A stretch of DNA of 64,000 bases from Paractinoplanes lichenicola (GCF_016785085.1 NZ_JAENHO010000004.1:372001-436000), one strand, 5' to 3'; positions 17,320 through 30,823 are shown, counted from the first letter of the stretch. Numbers and translations: made by a program. The notes: generated by a model not told the origin, from the sequence alone.

Positions 17320-18099
17320 GTGTCTGGGGGAGTGGGCGGAAGACGTCAGCGGGCCGGGGTGCTTCGGCGTCTGTTGAGTCCGGCGGGTTTGATCCTGGCC
17401 GGGTTGTGCCTGCTTTTGCCGTTCATGAGTGCCTCCTGCGGCGCCGACCAGTCGCCGCGTACGCAGTGGCGGGTCACCTACACCGGTGCCGATGTGATGA
17501 CCGGCGGCGCCCCCGAGATCTACTACACCGAGGACGCCGACCGCGAGCCGATCCGCCGGCTGAGCGCCGCCGAGGTCGAACAGTTTCTCGGGCCGGAAAC
17601 CCTGTCCCTGCCGGCGCAGCCCGTCGCCTGGTCGGCCGCGGCGCTCCTGCTGATGGCGCTCGCCGCCGCGGCGCTGCCCTCCCGCAGTTGGCGCGCGACG
17701 GCCGTGGGCGGGCTGGCCCTGGCCGCGGCCATCGTGCTGTTCGGGGCGACGGTGCTGGCCCGGCGCGACGCCACTGACGCGGTGGCCGCCGTGTTCCTTC
17801 AGTCCGGCCAGCCATCGGCCGAACCCGCTCCGACGGTCGCGGAAGTACGCGACTGGGACAGCTACGACCAGGTCGCCGCCTCGTTCCGCTACGCCTACGG
17901 CCTCTGGGTGGCCGTCGCCGCGCTGGCCGCCATCGGTGTGGCGTCCACCGTCGACGCTCTCCGGTCCACACCCCGGTCGGCCTCGGGTTTGCGCGGCCCG
18001 AATGCCACAGCCACGGGCTCGGGCGGCACGGATTCTGCCGGCCCGGACGGTCCCGCCCCGGAAGCCATCGCCCCTGACTCAGGTGGTCCGGGTTCCTGA
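17320..18099 (+). CDS. Multi-pass membrane protein, unknown function
   Basis: About 259 residues if started at GTG 17320 (VSGGVGGRRQRAGVLRRLLS); earlier in-frame codons exist but encode Arg/Gly-rich shadow sequence. Four transmembrane helices are visible (LSPAGLILAGLCLLLPFMSA, then AWSAAALLLMALAAAALP, ATAVGGLALAAAIVLFGATV and LWVAVAALAAIGVAS). An external loop of ~60 residues lies between helices 1 and 2, and a Ser/Gly/Pro-rich tail follows. Family not recognised. Confidence 0.6.
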   Translation: MSGGVGGRRQRAGVLRRLLSPAGLILAGLCLLLPFMSASCGADQSPRTQWRVTYTGADVMTGGAPEIYYTEDADREPIRRLSAAEVEQFLGPETLSLPAQPVAWSAAALLLMALAAAALPSRSWRATAVGGLALAAAIVLFGATVLARRDATDAVAAVFLQSGQPSAEPAPTVAEVRDWDSYDQVAASFRYAYGLWVAVAALAAIGVASTVDALRSTPRSASGLRGPNATATGSGGTDSAGPDGPAPEAIAPDSGGPGS

Positions 18100-18186
18100 G
18101 GCGTCCACGACGGCGGGGACTCGAATGGCAGCGCCTGACCGGCCTTGGCCGCGGCGTCGGCGTGGCAGGTCGGCGTGCCAGGTGGG

Positions 18187-18351
18187 GTGAGGGGGAACGA
18201 GTACCAAGAGGGTGATATCGGCGACGACATGGCGGACCTGTGGCGGAGCCTGCGCACCGGCGAGATCGACGACCCGGTCTTCGAGGCGGCGCTGGGCGAT
18301 CTCGTCCGCCGGGTCGAGGAGTGGCCCGGCCGCGCCTTTCCGGCGGAGTGA
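18187..18351 (+). CDS. Small acidic hypothetical protein
   Basis: A short frame, 54 residues from GTG 18187 or 40 from ATG 18229, ending MADLWRSLRTGEIDDPVFEA and DLVRRVEEWPGRAFPAE. Codon third positions are G/C-rich in this frame and the sequence is compact and helix-prone, which favours it over the antisense frame. No clear Shine-Dalgarno decides the start. Function unknown; possibly not a gene. Confidence 0.35.
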   Translation: MRGNEYQEGDIGDDMADLWRSLRTGEIDDPVFEAALGDLVRRVEEWPGRAFPAE

Positions 18352-18421
18352 TGTGAAACAGTCTACGAACTTTACTGTCAGGCATTGATTGACGTCGCTG
18401 GCTGCGGTTGAGTCCAGAGTT

Positions 18422-19951
18422 ATGATCAAGCTGGCCCTGGCGGCCGTTGTGGCTCTTGTCGGCGTCGCCGTCGCTCCCGCGCCGACGGGGAGCCTGGCCA
18501 TCGGCACGCCCGTCGTCGTGCAGGGTGAGGCCTTGCGGGTGGACTATCGGGCCGACGCCGCGAACGCCACCAACTGGGTCGGCATCTACACCGATCCCGG
18601 CAACGGACCGGTCGATCAGAAGTTCGTCGGGCCCTCGTTCCAATGGCAGTACGCCACCGCGGCGAGCGGCACGCTGAGTTTCGCCACCGGCTCCTGGGCG
18701 CCCGGCAACTACATCGCGTACGGGCTGGCCCGCGACGGATACGCCTGGTTCGCCGAGCCCGTACGCTTCACCGTGCGCAGCTCGCAGGCGCTGCAGTTCG
18801 TCGCCGCGACCACGCCGCTGCGCAACGCCAAGGCCCAGCGCGGCTATCAGGCGTCGGTGGCCGGCCTGCTCACCGGTGACCGTCAGGGCGTCGCGTTCGC
18901 CAAGGTCGACGGCGCGGCCTGGCTGACCGTCGGGCGGGACGGGACGATCGGCGGCACCCCGCCCGAGAGCGCGGGCGGCACCACGGCCGCGGCCACCGTG
19001 CAGGCCACCAACGGCACCGGCCAGACCGCCCGTACGCGGGTCACCGTCGACGTCAGCCGCGCCGCCGACCGGCTCGTGCCCACGCTCAACGTGATGAGCT
19101 GGAACCTGTGGCACGGCGGCACCCGGGTCACCGACTACCGCGCCAAGCAGCTCCGTTTCCTGGTCGAGCAGGACGTCGACGTCGTCGGCATCCAGGAGAA
19201 CGACGGCGCGGCGGCGGCCCTCGGGGCGGCCCTGGGCTGGAACTATTACGACGCCGGGGCCGACGTCGGCATCCTGAGCCGCTATCCGATCGTGCGCCGG
19301 GGCGCCCAGTCGTCCGGCGGGGTCAAGGCCAACGACGTCGTGATCAGCCTCGACGACCAGTTCGGCGATGACGTGGCGCTGTGGAACGCGCATCTCGGCT
19401 ACACCCCGTACGGGCCGTACGGCGCCTGTTTCGGCAAGCTCTCGACCGCGCGCCTGCTGCAGCGGGAGGCGGACTCCGGCCGTACGGGTCAGATCACCAC
19501 GATCCTGCAGCGGATGCAGGCGCAGCTGGGCCAGTCGGCCACCACCCCGATCCTGTTGACCGGCGACTTCAATGCCGCCTCGCACCTCGACTGGACCCCG
19601 GCCACCCGCCGGTGCGGCTATCAGCAGACCGTCCCGTGGCCCACTTCCACGCTGCCTGCCCAGGCCGGCCTGACCGACACCTTCCGCGTGGCCCACCCCG
19701 ACCCGGTCGCTGTGCCCGGCAATACGTGGTCGCCTATCACGCGGACGTTCGCCGGGGGCTACGGCTACGACCAGTTCGCCGGGCAGCCCGAACCGCAGGA
19801 CCGGATCGATTTCGTGTACGCCAGGGGCGGCTGGCCGGTGCTGGGCTCGCGCACCCTGGTCGTCGGCGCACCCCAGCCCATCCCGAACCACGCCGCCAAC
19901 GCCTGGACCTCCGACCACGCCGCGGTGCTGACCACGTTCCAGGTGTCATAG
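18422..19951 (+). CDS. Secreted endonuclease/exonuclease/phosphatase (EEP) family protein
   Basis: 509 residues from ATG 18422, giving a signal peptide (MIKLALAAVVALVGVAVAPA). Residues ~25-120 form an Ig-like domain (VDYRADAANATNWVGIYTDP). A second small beta domain with a putative Ig motif follows (LRNAKAQRGYQASVAGLLTG). From ~residue 225 comes the EEP catalytic domain with all signature blocks: LNVMSWNLWHGG (Asn), VVGIQEND (metal Glu), LWNAHLGYTPYG, LLTGDFNAASHLDWT (Asp/Asn), PQDRIDFVYARG (Asp) and WTSDHAAVLTTF (His). It is probably an extracellular phosphodiesterase or nuclease; the substrate is uncertain. It overlaps the convergent MarR gene by 6 nt. An AT-rich island at about 18355-18400 probably holds its promoter. 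Confidence 0.88.
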   Translation: MIKLALAAVVALVGVAVAPAPTGSLAIGTPVVVQGEALRVDYRADAANATNWVGIYTDPGNGPVDQKFVGPSFQWQYATAASGTLSFATGSWAPGNYIAYGLARDGYAWFAEPVRFTVRSSQALQFVAATTPLRNAKAQRGYQASVAGLLTGDRQGVAFAKVDGAAWLTVGRDGTIGGTPPESAGGTTAAATVQATNGTGQTARTRVTVDVSRAADRLVPTLNVMSWNLWHGGTRVTDYRAKQLRFLVEQDVDVVGIQENDGAAAALGAALGWNYYDAGADVGILSRYPIVRRGAQSSGGVKANDVVISLDDQFGDDVALWNAHLGYTPYGPYGACFGKLSTARLLQREADSGRTGQITTILQRMQAQLGQSATTPILLTGDFNAASHLDWTPATRRCGYQQTVPWPTSTLPAQAGLTDTFRVAHPDPVAVPGNTWSPITRTFAGGYGYDQFAGQPEPQDRIDFVYARGGWPVLGSRTLVVGAPQPIPNHAANAWTSDHAAVLTTFQVS

Positions 19952-20419
19952 GGCCGGGCTGCGCTTGATGGCGGCCTCGACCGCGGACCCGATGCGCCGC
20001 AACGCTTTCAGGTCGTCGCGGTCCAGGTCGTCGATCAGGTATTCGCGGACCGCGGCGACGTGGCCCGGGGCCGCCGCCACCACCTCGGCGTAGCCGGCCT
20101 CGGTCAGCGTCGCGTTCGTCCGGCGGCCCGAGCCGGGGACGCGGGCGCGGGTGAGCAGCCCCCGCGCCTCCAGCCGCCCGGCGACGTGGGACAGCCGGGA
20201 CAGTGACGCCGCCGTCCGGCCGGCCAGGTCGCTCATCCGCATCGTGCGCTCGGGCTCCTCGGAGAGCACCGACAGCACCATGTATTCGAAGAACGTCATC
20301 CCCGATTCGCGCTGCATGCGCGCGTCGAGCGCCGCCGGCAGGCTGATCATGATCGCCGAGTTGGCCAGCCAGGCCGCCAGCTCGTCGGGTTCCAGCCAGC
20401 GCGGGGTGCTCTTCGTCAT
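19946..20419 (-). CDS. MarR family transcriptional regulator
   Basis: 157 residues with the MarR winged helix: MTFFEYMVLSVLSEEPERTM, then RMSDLAGRTAASLSRLSHVA (recognition helix) and the wing GLLTRARVPGSGRRTNATLT. It is divergent from an aldo/keto reductase gene. The 82-bp spacer contains a 13-bp inverted repeat close to its own start and to the reductase start, so autoregulation and control of the reductase operon are likely. Confidence 0.92.
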   Translation of the reverse strand: MTKSTPRWLEPDELAAWLANSAIMISLPAALDARMQRESGMTFFEYMVLSVLSEEPERTMRMSDLAGRTAASLSRLSHVAGRLEARGLLTRARVPGSGRRTNATLTEAGYAEVVAAAPGHVAAVREYLIDDLDRDDLKALRRIGSAVEAAIKRSPAL

Positions 20420-20441
20420 GGCCCCATCCTAGCCCCTCTTG

Positions 20442-21452
<1,011 letters not shown>

Positions 21453-21465
21453 AAACGGAGCATCC

Positions 21466-22587
21466 ATGTCCCGCACGATTCGCGCCGGCATCATCGGTGC
21501 CGACACCAAGGCCAGCTGGGCCGGGGCGGCGCACATTCCCGCGCTGGCCGCTCAGCCGCAATTCGCCCTGGCCGCGGTGGCCACCCGGCACGAGGAGAGT
21601 GCCCGCCGCGCGGCCGAAACTTTCCACGCCGAGCGGTGGTACGCCGACCCGTTCGCCCTCATCCGCGACCCGGAGATCGACCTCGTCACCGTGGCCGTCA
21701 AGGTGCCCGCGCACCGCGAGCTCGTGCTGGCCGCCCTGGCCGCGGGCAAAGCCGTCTATGCGGAGTCACCGCTGGGCGCGACCGTGGCCGAGGCGGAGGA
21801 GATGGCCGCCGCGGCCGGGTCGCTGCCCACCGCGATCGGGCTGCAGGGCCGGCACAATCCGGCGGTGCGCCGCGCGGCCGACGTGGTGCGAGAAGGGAGG
21901 CTCGGGCGGCTGCTCTCGGCGCGCGTCACCGCCACCACCTTCGGCAACGGGCCGGAGTCGGCGAGCCCGTACGAGTATTTCGACAAGGCGGCGGCCGGGG
22001 CCGGCTTCCTGCCGATCGCGGCCGGGCACGTGCTGGACGTGGTCGAGGCGGTGCTGGGCGACATCACCGAGGTCGACGCCCGTACGGAGCTCTTGTGGCC
22101 GCGGGTGAGGCTGGCCGACACGGGTGTCACGACCGTGCGGGAGGTTCCGGATCATCTCGACGCCGTCGTCAAGACCGCGTCGGGCGCCCCGGCCGGTGTG
22201 CAGATTCTGGCCGGAGTGCCCACTGGCGAGTTCCGGCTGGAGATCCGCGGCTCGGACGGCTGGCTGCGGCTGACCGGTGCCCACCCGGCCGGCGTTCAGG
22301 TCGGCGATCTCGAGCTGTCGTCGAGCGTGGCCTTCACCGCCCCCGACCGGCCCGTCGCCACCGGTACGGGCCCGGCCGCGGCCGAGATCTGGACCGGCGC
22401 CGCGATCAACGTGGGTGAGGTGTACGCGAGCCTGGCCCGCGACATCGCGAACGGGACCCGGCACACCCCGGGCTTCGCGCACGCCGTGCACAACAGCCGG
22501 CTGATCGCCCGGGTCGAGTCAGCCGCGCGGACCGGTGTCCGCCAGCTCGCGGTCGGTCAGCCGGGCGGTCAGCGCGTCGGCGGTTAA
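21466..22587 (+). CDS. Gfo/Idh/MocA family oxidoreductase
   Basis: 373 residues. The N-terminal Rossmann fold begins IRAGIIGADTKASWAGAAHI (with an altered glycine motif, GADTKA) and contains the family motif region AALAAGKAVYAESPLGATVA, where Glu-Ser-Pro replaces the common EKP. The Lys of EKP is therefore absent, which may affect activity. The C-terminal domain (ATTFGNGPESASPYEYFDKA, then GHVLDVVEAVLGD) is full length. It is probably a sugar or cyclitol dehydrogenase relative cotranscribed with the aldo/keto reductase. Its last 69 nt overlap the convergent GGDEF-EAL gene. Confidence 0.85.
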   Translation: MSRTIRAGIIGADTKASWAGAAHIPALAAQPQFALAAVATRHEESARRAAETFHAERWYADPFALIRDPEIDLVTVAVKVPAHRELVLAALAAGKAVYAESPLGATVAEAEEMAAAAGSLPTAIGLQGRHNPAVRRAADVVREGRLGRLLSARVTATTFGNGPESASPYEYFDKAAAGAGFLPIAAGHVLDVVEAVLGDITEVDARTELLWPRVRLADTGVTTVREVPDHLDAVVKTASGAPAGVQILAGVPTGEFRLEIRGSDGWLRLTGAHPAGVQVGDLELSSSVAFTAPDRPVATGTGPAAAEIWTGAAINVGEVYASLARDIANGTRHTPGFAHAVHNSRLIARVESAARTGVRQLAVGQPGGQRVGG

Positions 22588-24429
22588 GGGGCGGGCGAAG
22601 TGGTAGCCCTGGGCCGTGTCGCAGCCGATCTCGCGCAGGGCCTCGGCGGCGGCCTCGTCCTCGACGCCCTCGGCCACCACGGTCAGGCCCAGGCGGTGGC
22701 CCAGCTCGACCGTGGAGGCGACCAGCGCGCGGCTGCTGTTGTTCTCGGCGATGTCCAGGACGAAGGAGCGGTCGATCTTCAGCTCGGCGATCGGCAGGAC
22801 CTTCAGGTAGGTCATCGAGGAGTAGCCGGTGCCGTAGTCGTCGATCGAGGACTTGACGCCGGCCGCGCGCAGCCGGTTCAGCGCCTCGATCGCGGTGTCC
22901 GGGTCGCTCATCAGGGCGTACTCGGTGACCTCGATCGACAGCAGCTCGCCGGGCACGCCGGTCTCGGCGAGCAGGGCCGCCACCCGTACGGGGAACTCGG
23001 GGTCGAGCAGGCTGCGGGTCGACACGTTGACGGCGACCGGCACGCGGTGGCCCGCGTCGAGCCAGGCGCGGGCCTGCCGCAGCGCGATCGTCAGCACGTG
23101 CTCGGTGAAGCGGTGCATGAGGTTGGTGACCTCGAGCACCGGGATGAAGTCGGCCGGCGAGATCGGGCCCCGCACCGGGTGGTGCCAGCGGGCCAGGGCC
23201 TCCACGCCCACCAGGGCGCCGTCGGTGACCGCGACCTTGGGCTGGTAGTTGAGGGTCAGCTGACCCGGGTCGTCCATGGCCCGGCGCAGGTCGCCCAGCA
23301 GCGACAGCCGCGCGGCGACGTCCTGCCGCTGCTCCTCGCGGAACCGGTGGAAGCCGGCCCGGTGCTGCTTGGCGTCGTGCATGGCGGTGTCGGCGTGCCG
23401 CAGCACGGTGGCCACGTCCTCGCCGTCGCGGGCGGTGTGCGCGCCGATGCTCACCTCGAGGTCGACGGTGACCTCGTCGAGCACGAACGAGCGGTCGAAC
23501 GCCTCAGTCAGGCGCTCGGCGATGGTCTCGCCGACCCGCGGGTCGTCGTCGTGCAGCAGGACGGCGAACTCGTCGCCGCCGAGCCGGGCCACCACGTCGT
23601 CGCCCGTCCGCACGAGCGAGCGGAGCCGGCGGGCCGCCTCGATCAGCAGCAGGTCACCGATGCGATGCCCGAGCTGCTCGTTGACGTCGCGGAAGCCGTC
23701 GACGTTGATCACCAGCACGGTGGGGCGGCCGGTCGCGAGGGCCTGGACGGCCCGGGTGGTGAAGGCGGTGCGGTTGAGCAGGCCGGTCAGCGGGTCGGTG
23801 GCCGCCATCGCCTCGACCTGCCGGCGCAGCGCCCGGCGGGACAGGGCGAGGCCGCCGAGCGCGACGACGCCGAGCAGGAACACGACGATGACGGCGATGA
23901 CCGAGTTGCGGGAGTCGCGCAGCGAGTCGGCCTGCTTGCGCTCGTAGTCGGCGAGATGGTCGTTCTGCTCGTCCAGCAACTCCCGCATCATCACCGTGTA
24001 CTCCGGCTCCAGCACGCCCTCGACAGTCGCCTTGGCCGCGCCGTTGTCGCCCCGGTCGACCTGGGCCAGGAACCCGATCACGACCATCTGCAGGTTGCGG
24101 TGGTGCTCGGCCAGCTCGTGGGCGGAGCCCCGGTGCTCCTCGTCGATCGACGCCATGTGGTCCATCGCCGCCTGGGTCTCCAGGTTGGCGTCGAGCAGCT
24201 TGTCGCGCTCCTCGCCGTCGTGCTCGAGCATCGTGCCCTGCAGCATCGTCGTCTCGGTGGTCAGGGCGAAGGCGGCCTTCTGGTACGCGTCGGTGTCGCT
24301 GCCGGCCGCCGCGACGGCGCGGACGCGCTGGGCCTGCTGCCAGTTCGCCAGCACGGCATAGCCGGCCAGCGCGGCGAGCAGGACGGCCAGCACCACGGTC
24401 ACGGTGCGGGAGGCACGCAGGAACGACAC
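22519..24429 (-). CDS. Membrane GGDEF-EAL cyclic di-GMP protein
   Basis: About 636 residues from GTG 24429, which has GGGAGG seven bases upstream; a TTG two codons earlier is possible. Two transmembrane helices (near residues 10-30 and 178-198) bracket an external helical sensor of ~145 residues resembling four-helix-bundle chemoreceptor modules. The GGDEF domain is intact (RLGGDEFAVLL, near residue 285), as is the EAL domain (GVEALARWHHP, SIDDYGTGYSSMTYL, VVAEGVEDE). Both synthesis and hydrolysis of c-di-GMP are therefore possible on sequence grounds; which dominates cannot be told. Confidence 0.92.
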   Translation of the reverse strand: MSFLRASRTVTVVLAVLLAALAGYAVLANWQQAQRVRAVAAAGSDTDAYQKAAFALTTETTMLQGTMLEHDGEERDKLLDANLETQAAMDHMASIDEEHRGSAHELAEHHRNLQMVVIGFLAQVDRGDNGAAKATVEGVLEPEYTVMMRELLDEQNDHLADYERKQADSLRDSRNSVIAVIVVFLLGVVALGGLALSRRALRRQVEAMAATDPLTGLLNRTAFTTRAVQALATGRPTVLVINVDGFRDVNEQLGHRIGDLLLIEAARRLRSLVRTGDDVVARLGGDEFAVLLHDDDPRVGETIAERLTEAFDRSFVLDEVTVDLEVSIGAHTARDGEDVATVLRHADTAMHDAKQHRAGFHRFREEQRQDVAARLSLLGDLRRAMDDPGQLTLNYQPKVAVTDGALVGVEALARWHHPVRGPISPADFIPVLEVTNLMHRFTEHVLTIALRQARAWLDAGHRVPVAVNVSTRSLLDPEFPVRVAALLAETGVPGELLSIEVTEYALMSDPDTAIEALNRLRAAGVKSSIDDYGTGYSSMTYLKVLPIAELKIDRSFVLDIAENNSSRALVASTVELGHRLGLTVVAEGVEDEAAAEALREIGCDTAQGYHFARPLTADALTARLTDRELADTGPRG

Positions 24430-24538
24430 CAGCAACCCTCCCGTCCGTCATCGCCGCGGGTGGAAAGACCCACTGATGCGAGCATCGGACAAGCAGGTTG
24501 GCGATCGGCGGGCGTCCCGGTTGCGAAATGGGTGCAGG

Positions 24539-25810
24539 TCACCCTGCGAAAACGTCGTACAGGAGGAACGCGTTCAAACCGATGATCATCACGGCCGCGG
24601 TGCCGGCGACCGCCGTGGTCAGCGGCTTGTTGACGAAGACGCCCATGATGTCGCGGCGCCGGGTGAGCAGCAGCAACGGCACGAGCGCGAACGGGATGCC
24701 GAACGACAGCACCACCTGCGAGATGACCAGGCTGTCGGTCACCGGCAGGCCCAGCGCGAGCACGATCAACGCCGGCAACATCGTCACCGCGCGTCGCACG
24801 AACAACGGGATACGGCGGCGGATGAACCCCTGCATCACGATCTGACCCGCGTACGTTCCCACGCTCGACGACGACAGGCCGGAGGCGAGCAGGGCCACGG
24901 CGAAGGCGAGGGCCGCCCCGCCGCCGACCAGCCGCCCGAGCCCGTCGTGAGCCGATTGGATCGCGTCACCGGCGGCGAAGGCGGTGCCGTGGAACAGCGA
25001 CGCCGCGATCACCAGCATCGACAGGTTGATCAGCCCGGCCGCGCCCAGCCCGATCATCACGTCGAGCCGCTGGAAGCGCAGCAGCTCGCGCTTCTCCCCG
25101 TCGTCACGGCAGGCCACCCGCGACTTGGTCAGCGCCGAATGCAGATAGACCACGTGCGGCATCACCGTGGCGCCGATGATGCCGCAGACCAGCAGCACGC
25201 TGTCGCCGCCGGCGAGCCGGGGGATCAGGCCCGCGGCCACCCCGCCCGCATCGGCGCCGACCGCGATCAGGTCGTACAGGAAACCCAGGAACACGATGCC
25301 GAGCAGGCCGGCGATGGCGAGCTCGAACCGGCGGTAGCCGCGCTGCTCGAGGGCGAGGATGCCGAACGCGACGACGGCGGTGATCAAGCCGGCCGGGAAC
25401 AGGGGCACGTGGAACAGCAGGTAGAGCCCGACCGCGGCGCCCAAGAACTCGGCCAGGTCGGTGGCCATGGCGATGATCTCCGCCTGCGCCCAGAGCCCGC
25501 GGGAGACCGTACGGGGGAAATGGGCGCGGCACAGCTCGGGCAGGTCACGGCCGGTGGCCACGCCCGCCTTGGCCGACAGGTATTGCACGAGCATGGCGGT
25601 CAGGTTGGCGACGACGATGACCCAGGCCAGGGTGTAGCCGAACTGGGCCCCGGCGGTGAAGTTGGTGGCGAAGTTGCCGGGGTCGATGTACGCGACGGCC
25701 GCGACGAAAGCCGGACCGAGAAGAGCAACAGTTCCCCGTACGCGCCCCCGCGCTCGCAAATCCGTGAAGACGGACGCGGGGGCGACTACGGAGCCCTCCA
25801 CCGGGCCCAT
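24539..25810 (-). CDS. mntH: Nramp family divalent metal transporter, last gene of the monooxygenase operon
   Basis: 423 residues with ~11 transmembrane helices. The metal-binding signature DPGNFATN is in the first helix (AAVAYIDPGNFATNFTAG), and the second in helix 6 is GATVMPHVVYLHS, so both unwound-helix ligand sets of bacterial MntH (DPGN and MPH) are present. It imports Mn2+ and/or Fe2+ with protons. The ATG lies only 4 nt after the stop of the GroEL-like gene, so it is almost certainly translated from the monooxygenase transcript. That suggests metal supply for the diiron enzyme, an inference from context. Confidence 0.9.
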   Translation of the reverse strand: MGPVEGSVVAPASVFTDLRARGRVRGTVALLGPAFVAAVAYIDPGNFATNFTAGAQFGYTLAWVIVVANLTAMLVQYLSAKAGVATGRDLPELCRAHFPRTVSRGLWAQAEIIAMATDLAEFLGAAVGLYLLFHVPLFPAGLITAVVAFGILALEQRGYRRFELAIAGLLGIVFLGFLYDLIAVGADAGGVAAGLIPRLAGGDSVLLVCGIIGATVMPHVVYLHSALTKSRVACRDDGEKRELLRFQRLDVMIGLGAAGLINLSMLVIAASLFHGTAFAAGDAIQSAHDGLGRLVGGGAALAFAVALLASGLSSSSVGTYAGQIVMQGFIRRRIPLFVRRAVTMLPALIVLALGLPVTDSLVISQVVLSFGIPFALVPLLLLTRRRDIMGVFVNKPLTTAVAGTAAVMIIGLNAFLLYDVFAG

Positions 25811-25814
25811 CCGG

Positions 25815-28205
<2,391 letters not shown>

Positions 28206-28209
<4 letters not shown>

Positions 28210-29276
28210 CCGAGCGAGGCCGCCGGAGACCCGGAACTGACGCCCACGGAGTCGTCCCGGGCCGCCGGTGCCCCCTCGCCCGCGTCGAGCTGATACTCCT
28301 TCGGAACCTCGATGCCGTACAGCTTCGCGGCGTTGAGCCCGAGGATCTTCTTCTTGGTCGCGGTCGTCACCCGCGGATAGTCGCTGAACTCGTCACCCGG
28401 GTAGTCCCAGTCGACGAAGCCCTCGATCTGCCACTTCGGCTCCCAGATGCCGTAGTCGCTGCCGAAGGTCATCTTGTCCTCGCCGACCCAGAACAGCAGC
28501 TCGCCCATCACCTTGGCGAAGAACCGGGGCCGGGCATGCATCAGGCCGCCGATCACCACGGACAGCCCGGCGTAGACGTTGGGTTCCTGCGTCGCCATGA
28601 AGCAGAAGTCCTCGATGCGGGGCAGCCCCACGTGCTCGACGATGAAGTTGAGCTCGGGGAAGTCGGTCGCCGCGTGATCCACGTCGGAGACATCGAACGC
28701 GTCCTTGTCCAGGGGCCAGATCGTCGGGCCCTTGTGCACGTGCACGTTCTTGATGCCGAGCTCCTGCGCCTTTTCGAGATACCGGTACGCGGCCGGATCC
28801 TTGAGCGTCCAGCCGCGCGAGCCGTCCTTCCACTCGGCCGTGTAGAGCTTGAGCCCGATGCTGCCGTACCGGGCGACGTTCTCCTCCAGCTGCTTGAGCC
28901 CGTCGTCGCCGTCGCGCGGGTCGAACCGGGTGTTGGCGATGAACTTGCCGGGGTGCTTGGCGCCCAGCGCGGCGTTGCGCTCGGTCGTGTTGAACCCCTC
29001 CCGGTACCACTCGGTCAGGTACGTCGGCTGGAAGATCGCGACATCCACGTACCCGTCCTGGAAGACGTCCTTCATCAGGTCGTCCTCGGTGTACGACATG
29101 AACTTCTCGATCGGCCAGTGCGTCGCCGGCGGCCCCAGCCCCTGGTAGGCGTGGAAGCACTCGATCCAGCCCTTGGCGTACTGCTCGGCCCCCGGCACCC
29201 AGTTGTCCGGCCCGGCACTCCAGTAGTGCATGTGGCTGTCGACAACGAAGTACTTCTCGCCGTCCTTTTCGTACAT
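28206..29276 (-). CDS. Amidohydrolase-family protein of the propane monooxygenase operon
   Basis: 356 residues with the metal-binding opening YFVVDSHMHYWSAG (HxH), a later His-rich strand (GIKNVHVHKGPTIW), LNFIVEHVGLPRIEDF, and the C-terminal Asp motif KMTFGSDYGIW. This is the amidohydrolase-2 (ACMSD-like) fold. An orthologue is conserved directly after the coupling protein gene in actinobacterial prm/mim clusters, but its reaction is not established; a role in enzyme maturation or downstream alcohol/ketone metabolism is inferred. It starts 3 nt after prmD and overlaps the DUF59 gene by 4 nt. Confidence 0.85.
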
Positions 29277-29279
29277 GGA

Positions 29280-29657
29280 CTACCTCGATTCGGCCTTGAG
29301 GTCGAAGCCGATGTACTCGGCCGCGTCCTCGGGGTTGGCGAAAATGATCGTGCGGTCGTCCTCGTGGATCATGCGGCCGTAGTGGGTCGACATGCTCTCC
29401 TCGAACTGGGCCGCGTCGAAGAAGCCGGGCTCCTCGCCCAGCGCCTCGGACACCTCGTCGTAGACGACGTCCATGCGGTTGGTCGCGTCGACGCGGATCA
29501 TCGAGGGCAGGGGCGTCACCCGTACGCCGGGCTTGTCTTTCATCACGTCGGCCACCACCACGCCGACCTGGCTGTTCATCAGCGTGAAGCCACACATGTT
29601 GGACGCCGTGTTGTCCGACTTGAAGGGGCTCTCGGCCGTCTTGAACTGCTGCGTCAT
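29280..29657 (-). CDS. prmD: Propane monooxygenase coupling (effector) protein
   Basis: 125 residues from ATG 29657 ([20 protein letters not shown]). The start overlaps the end of the small hydroxylase gene by 4 nt (ATGA), which excludes the upstream extension. It matches the MmoB/DmpM effector family: [20 protein letters not shown], then [20 protein letters not shown]. Effector proteins have no cofactor and bind the hydroxylase to couple electron transfer to substrate oxidation. It is the fourth structural gene, as in prmABCD of Gordonia and mimABCD of Mycobacterium. Confidence 0.92.
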   Translation of the reverse strand: MTQQFKTAESPFKSDNTASNMCGFTLMNSQVGVVVADVMKDKPGVRVTPLPSMIRVDATNRMDVVYDEVSEALGEEPGFFDAAQFEESMSTHYGRMIHEDDRTIIFANPEDAAEYIGFDLKAESR

Positions 29658-30823
29658 CGCTCCAGCTCCTTCGGGATGTCCAAACTGAGCTCCTCGACGA
29701 CACCGGCGAAGCGGCTCTTGACCCGGTCCAGCGCGTCCTCGAAGCGGATCGGCTTGGTGTCGGGCTGCGACCACAGCGGCTGCATGGCGCGGGCCGCCGT
29801 GATGGCCTGCCCGGTCCAGTCGGCCAGCCAGGTGTTCATGATCCGGCTGTTGTGCTCGGCGAACTCGCGGTCGTTGCTGAGCAGCTCGAAGATCGCCTTT
29901 GTGTAGCGCAGATCCCGCTCGCTGAAGTCGTACTCCTCGGCGCCGACCACCGTCGGGGTGACGAAGTCGCCGTTGCGCGGGGCCACCTGCATCACCAGCT
30001 GGCTGCGGAACAGCTCACCCACGAGCGGCTGGAAGACCACATTCGCCGCGAACACGGCCTCGGCCCAGTCATCGGTCGCGGTCAGGCGTTCCGCCATTTC
30101 CCGTACGCCCTGCCAGGCCGGATCGGAGTTCCACGTCTCCAGGTGGGCCGAACCGTCGAAGCCCTCGACCTCCTCGCTCAGCGTGAGCTGATAGAGCGCG
30201 AGATCCTGGGCCGCGCGGATCAGGTGCATGCTGTTGACCGCGATCGCCGTGTTGTGCATGTTCGTCGGGCCGCGCCGGTTGGCGTTGGCGAACAGATACA
30301 GCCCCAGGCCGTGGTCGACGTGCATCCACGCGCCCACGTTCTGCTGCACGAACCGCACCCAGTTCGGGTTCCACTGCTGGAACGACTTGGCCTGCTTCGC
30401 CGCGTCCACATTGGCCTGCAACTGCCGTACGACGTTGGCGTTGTAGCGGTAGAGCGAGAGCTCCCACTCCTCGTTCGGGTCGCGGAACTCGTGCCAGCCG
30501 TGCGCCGGCCACTCGTAGCCCTGCCCGCCCGTGCCCGGCCCGCGCTCGGGTTCCGGCCGGTCGCTGCCCCACGCCTTGAGCTGGGTCCAGTCGAGCGGGT
30601 AGCCGCCCTTGCCGTCGGAGAAGCCGTACAGCCAGCCCTGCGCGAGGTAGTGCCGCGGGTCCGGCTGCACCTCGACGGTGACGTCCTCGTAGTGGGTCTG
30701 CTTGCGCTTCTGGGGGGTGAAGTAGTTGAAACGGCGCGCCTTGGAGTCCGGGAACTCCTTGGCGCCGGCCTCGGCGTCGGTGAAGACGGGCTTGGGAACG
30801 CTGCGTTCCGTCGCGGTCGTCAT
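29654..30823 (-). CDS. prmC: Propane monooxygenase hydroxylase small (beta) subunit
   Basis: 389 residues from ATG 30823, sharing a base with the reductase stop (TGATG). It has the diiron beta-subunit fold without metal ligands: [37 protein letters not shown] and [15 protein letters not shown]. Family length is normal (~370-390). It dimerises with PrmA to form the (alpha-beta)2 hydroxylase core in the cytoplasm. Confidence 0.93.
   Translation of the reverse strand: MTTATERSVPKPVFTDAEAGAKEFPDSKARRFNYFTPQKRKQTHYEDVTVEVQPDPRHYLAQGWLYGFSDGKGGYPLDWTQLKAWGSDRPEPERGPGTGGQGYEWPAHGWHEFRDPNEEWELSLYRYNANVVRQLQANVDAAKQAKSFQQWNPNWVRFVQQNVGAWMHVDHGLGLYLFANANRRGPTNMHNTAIAVNSMHLIRAAQDLALYQLTLSEEVEGFDGSAHLETWNSDPAWQGVREMAERLTATDDWAEAVFAANVVFQPLVGELFRSQLVMQVAPRNGDFVTPTVVGAEEYDFSERDLRYTKAIFELLSNDREFAEHNSRIMNTWLADWTGQAITAARAMQPLWSQPDTKPIRFEDALDRVKSRFAGVVEELSLDIPKELER

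Noticed and set aside
22519..22587. Possible frameshift at the end of the Gfo/Idh/MocA gene
   Set aside because: Both convergent genes keep family-like C-termini and the overlap contains ordinary codons for each; a simple 3' overlap explains it.
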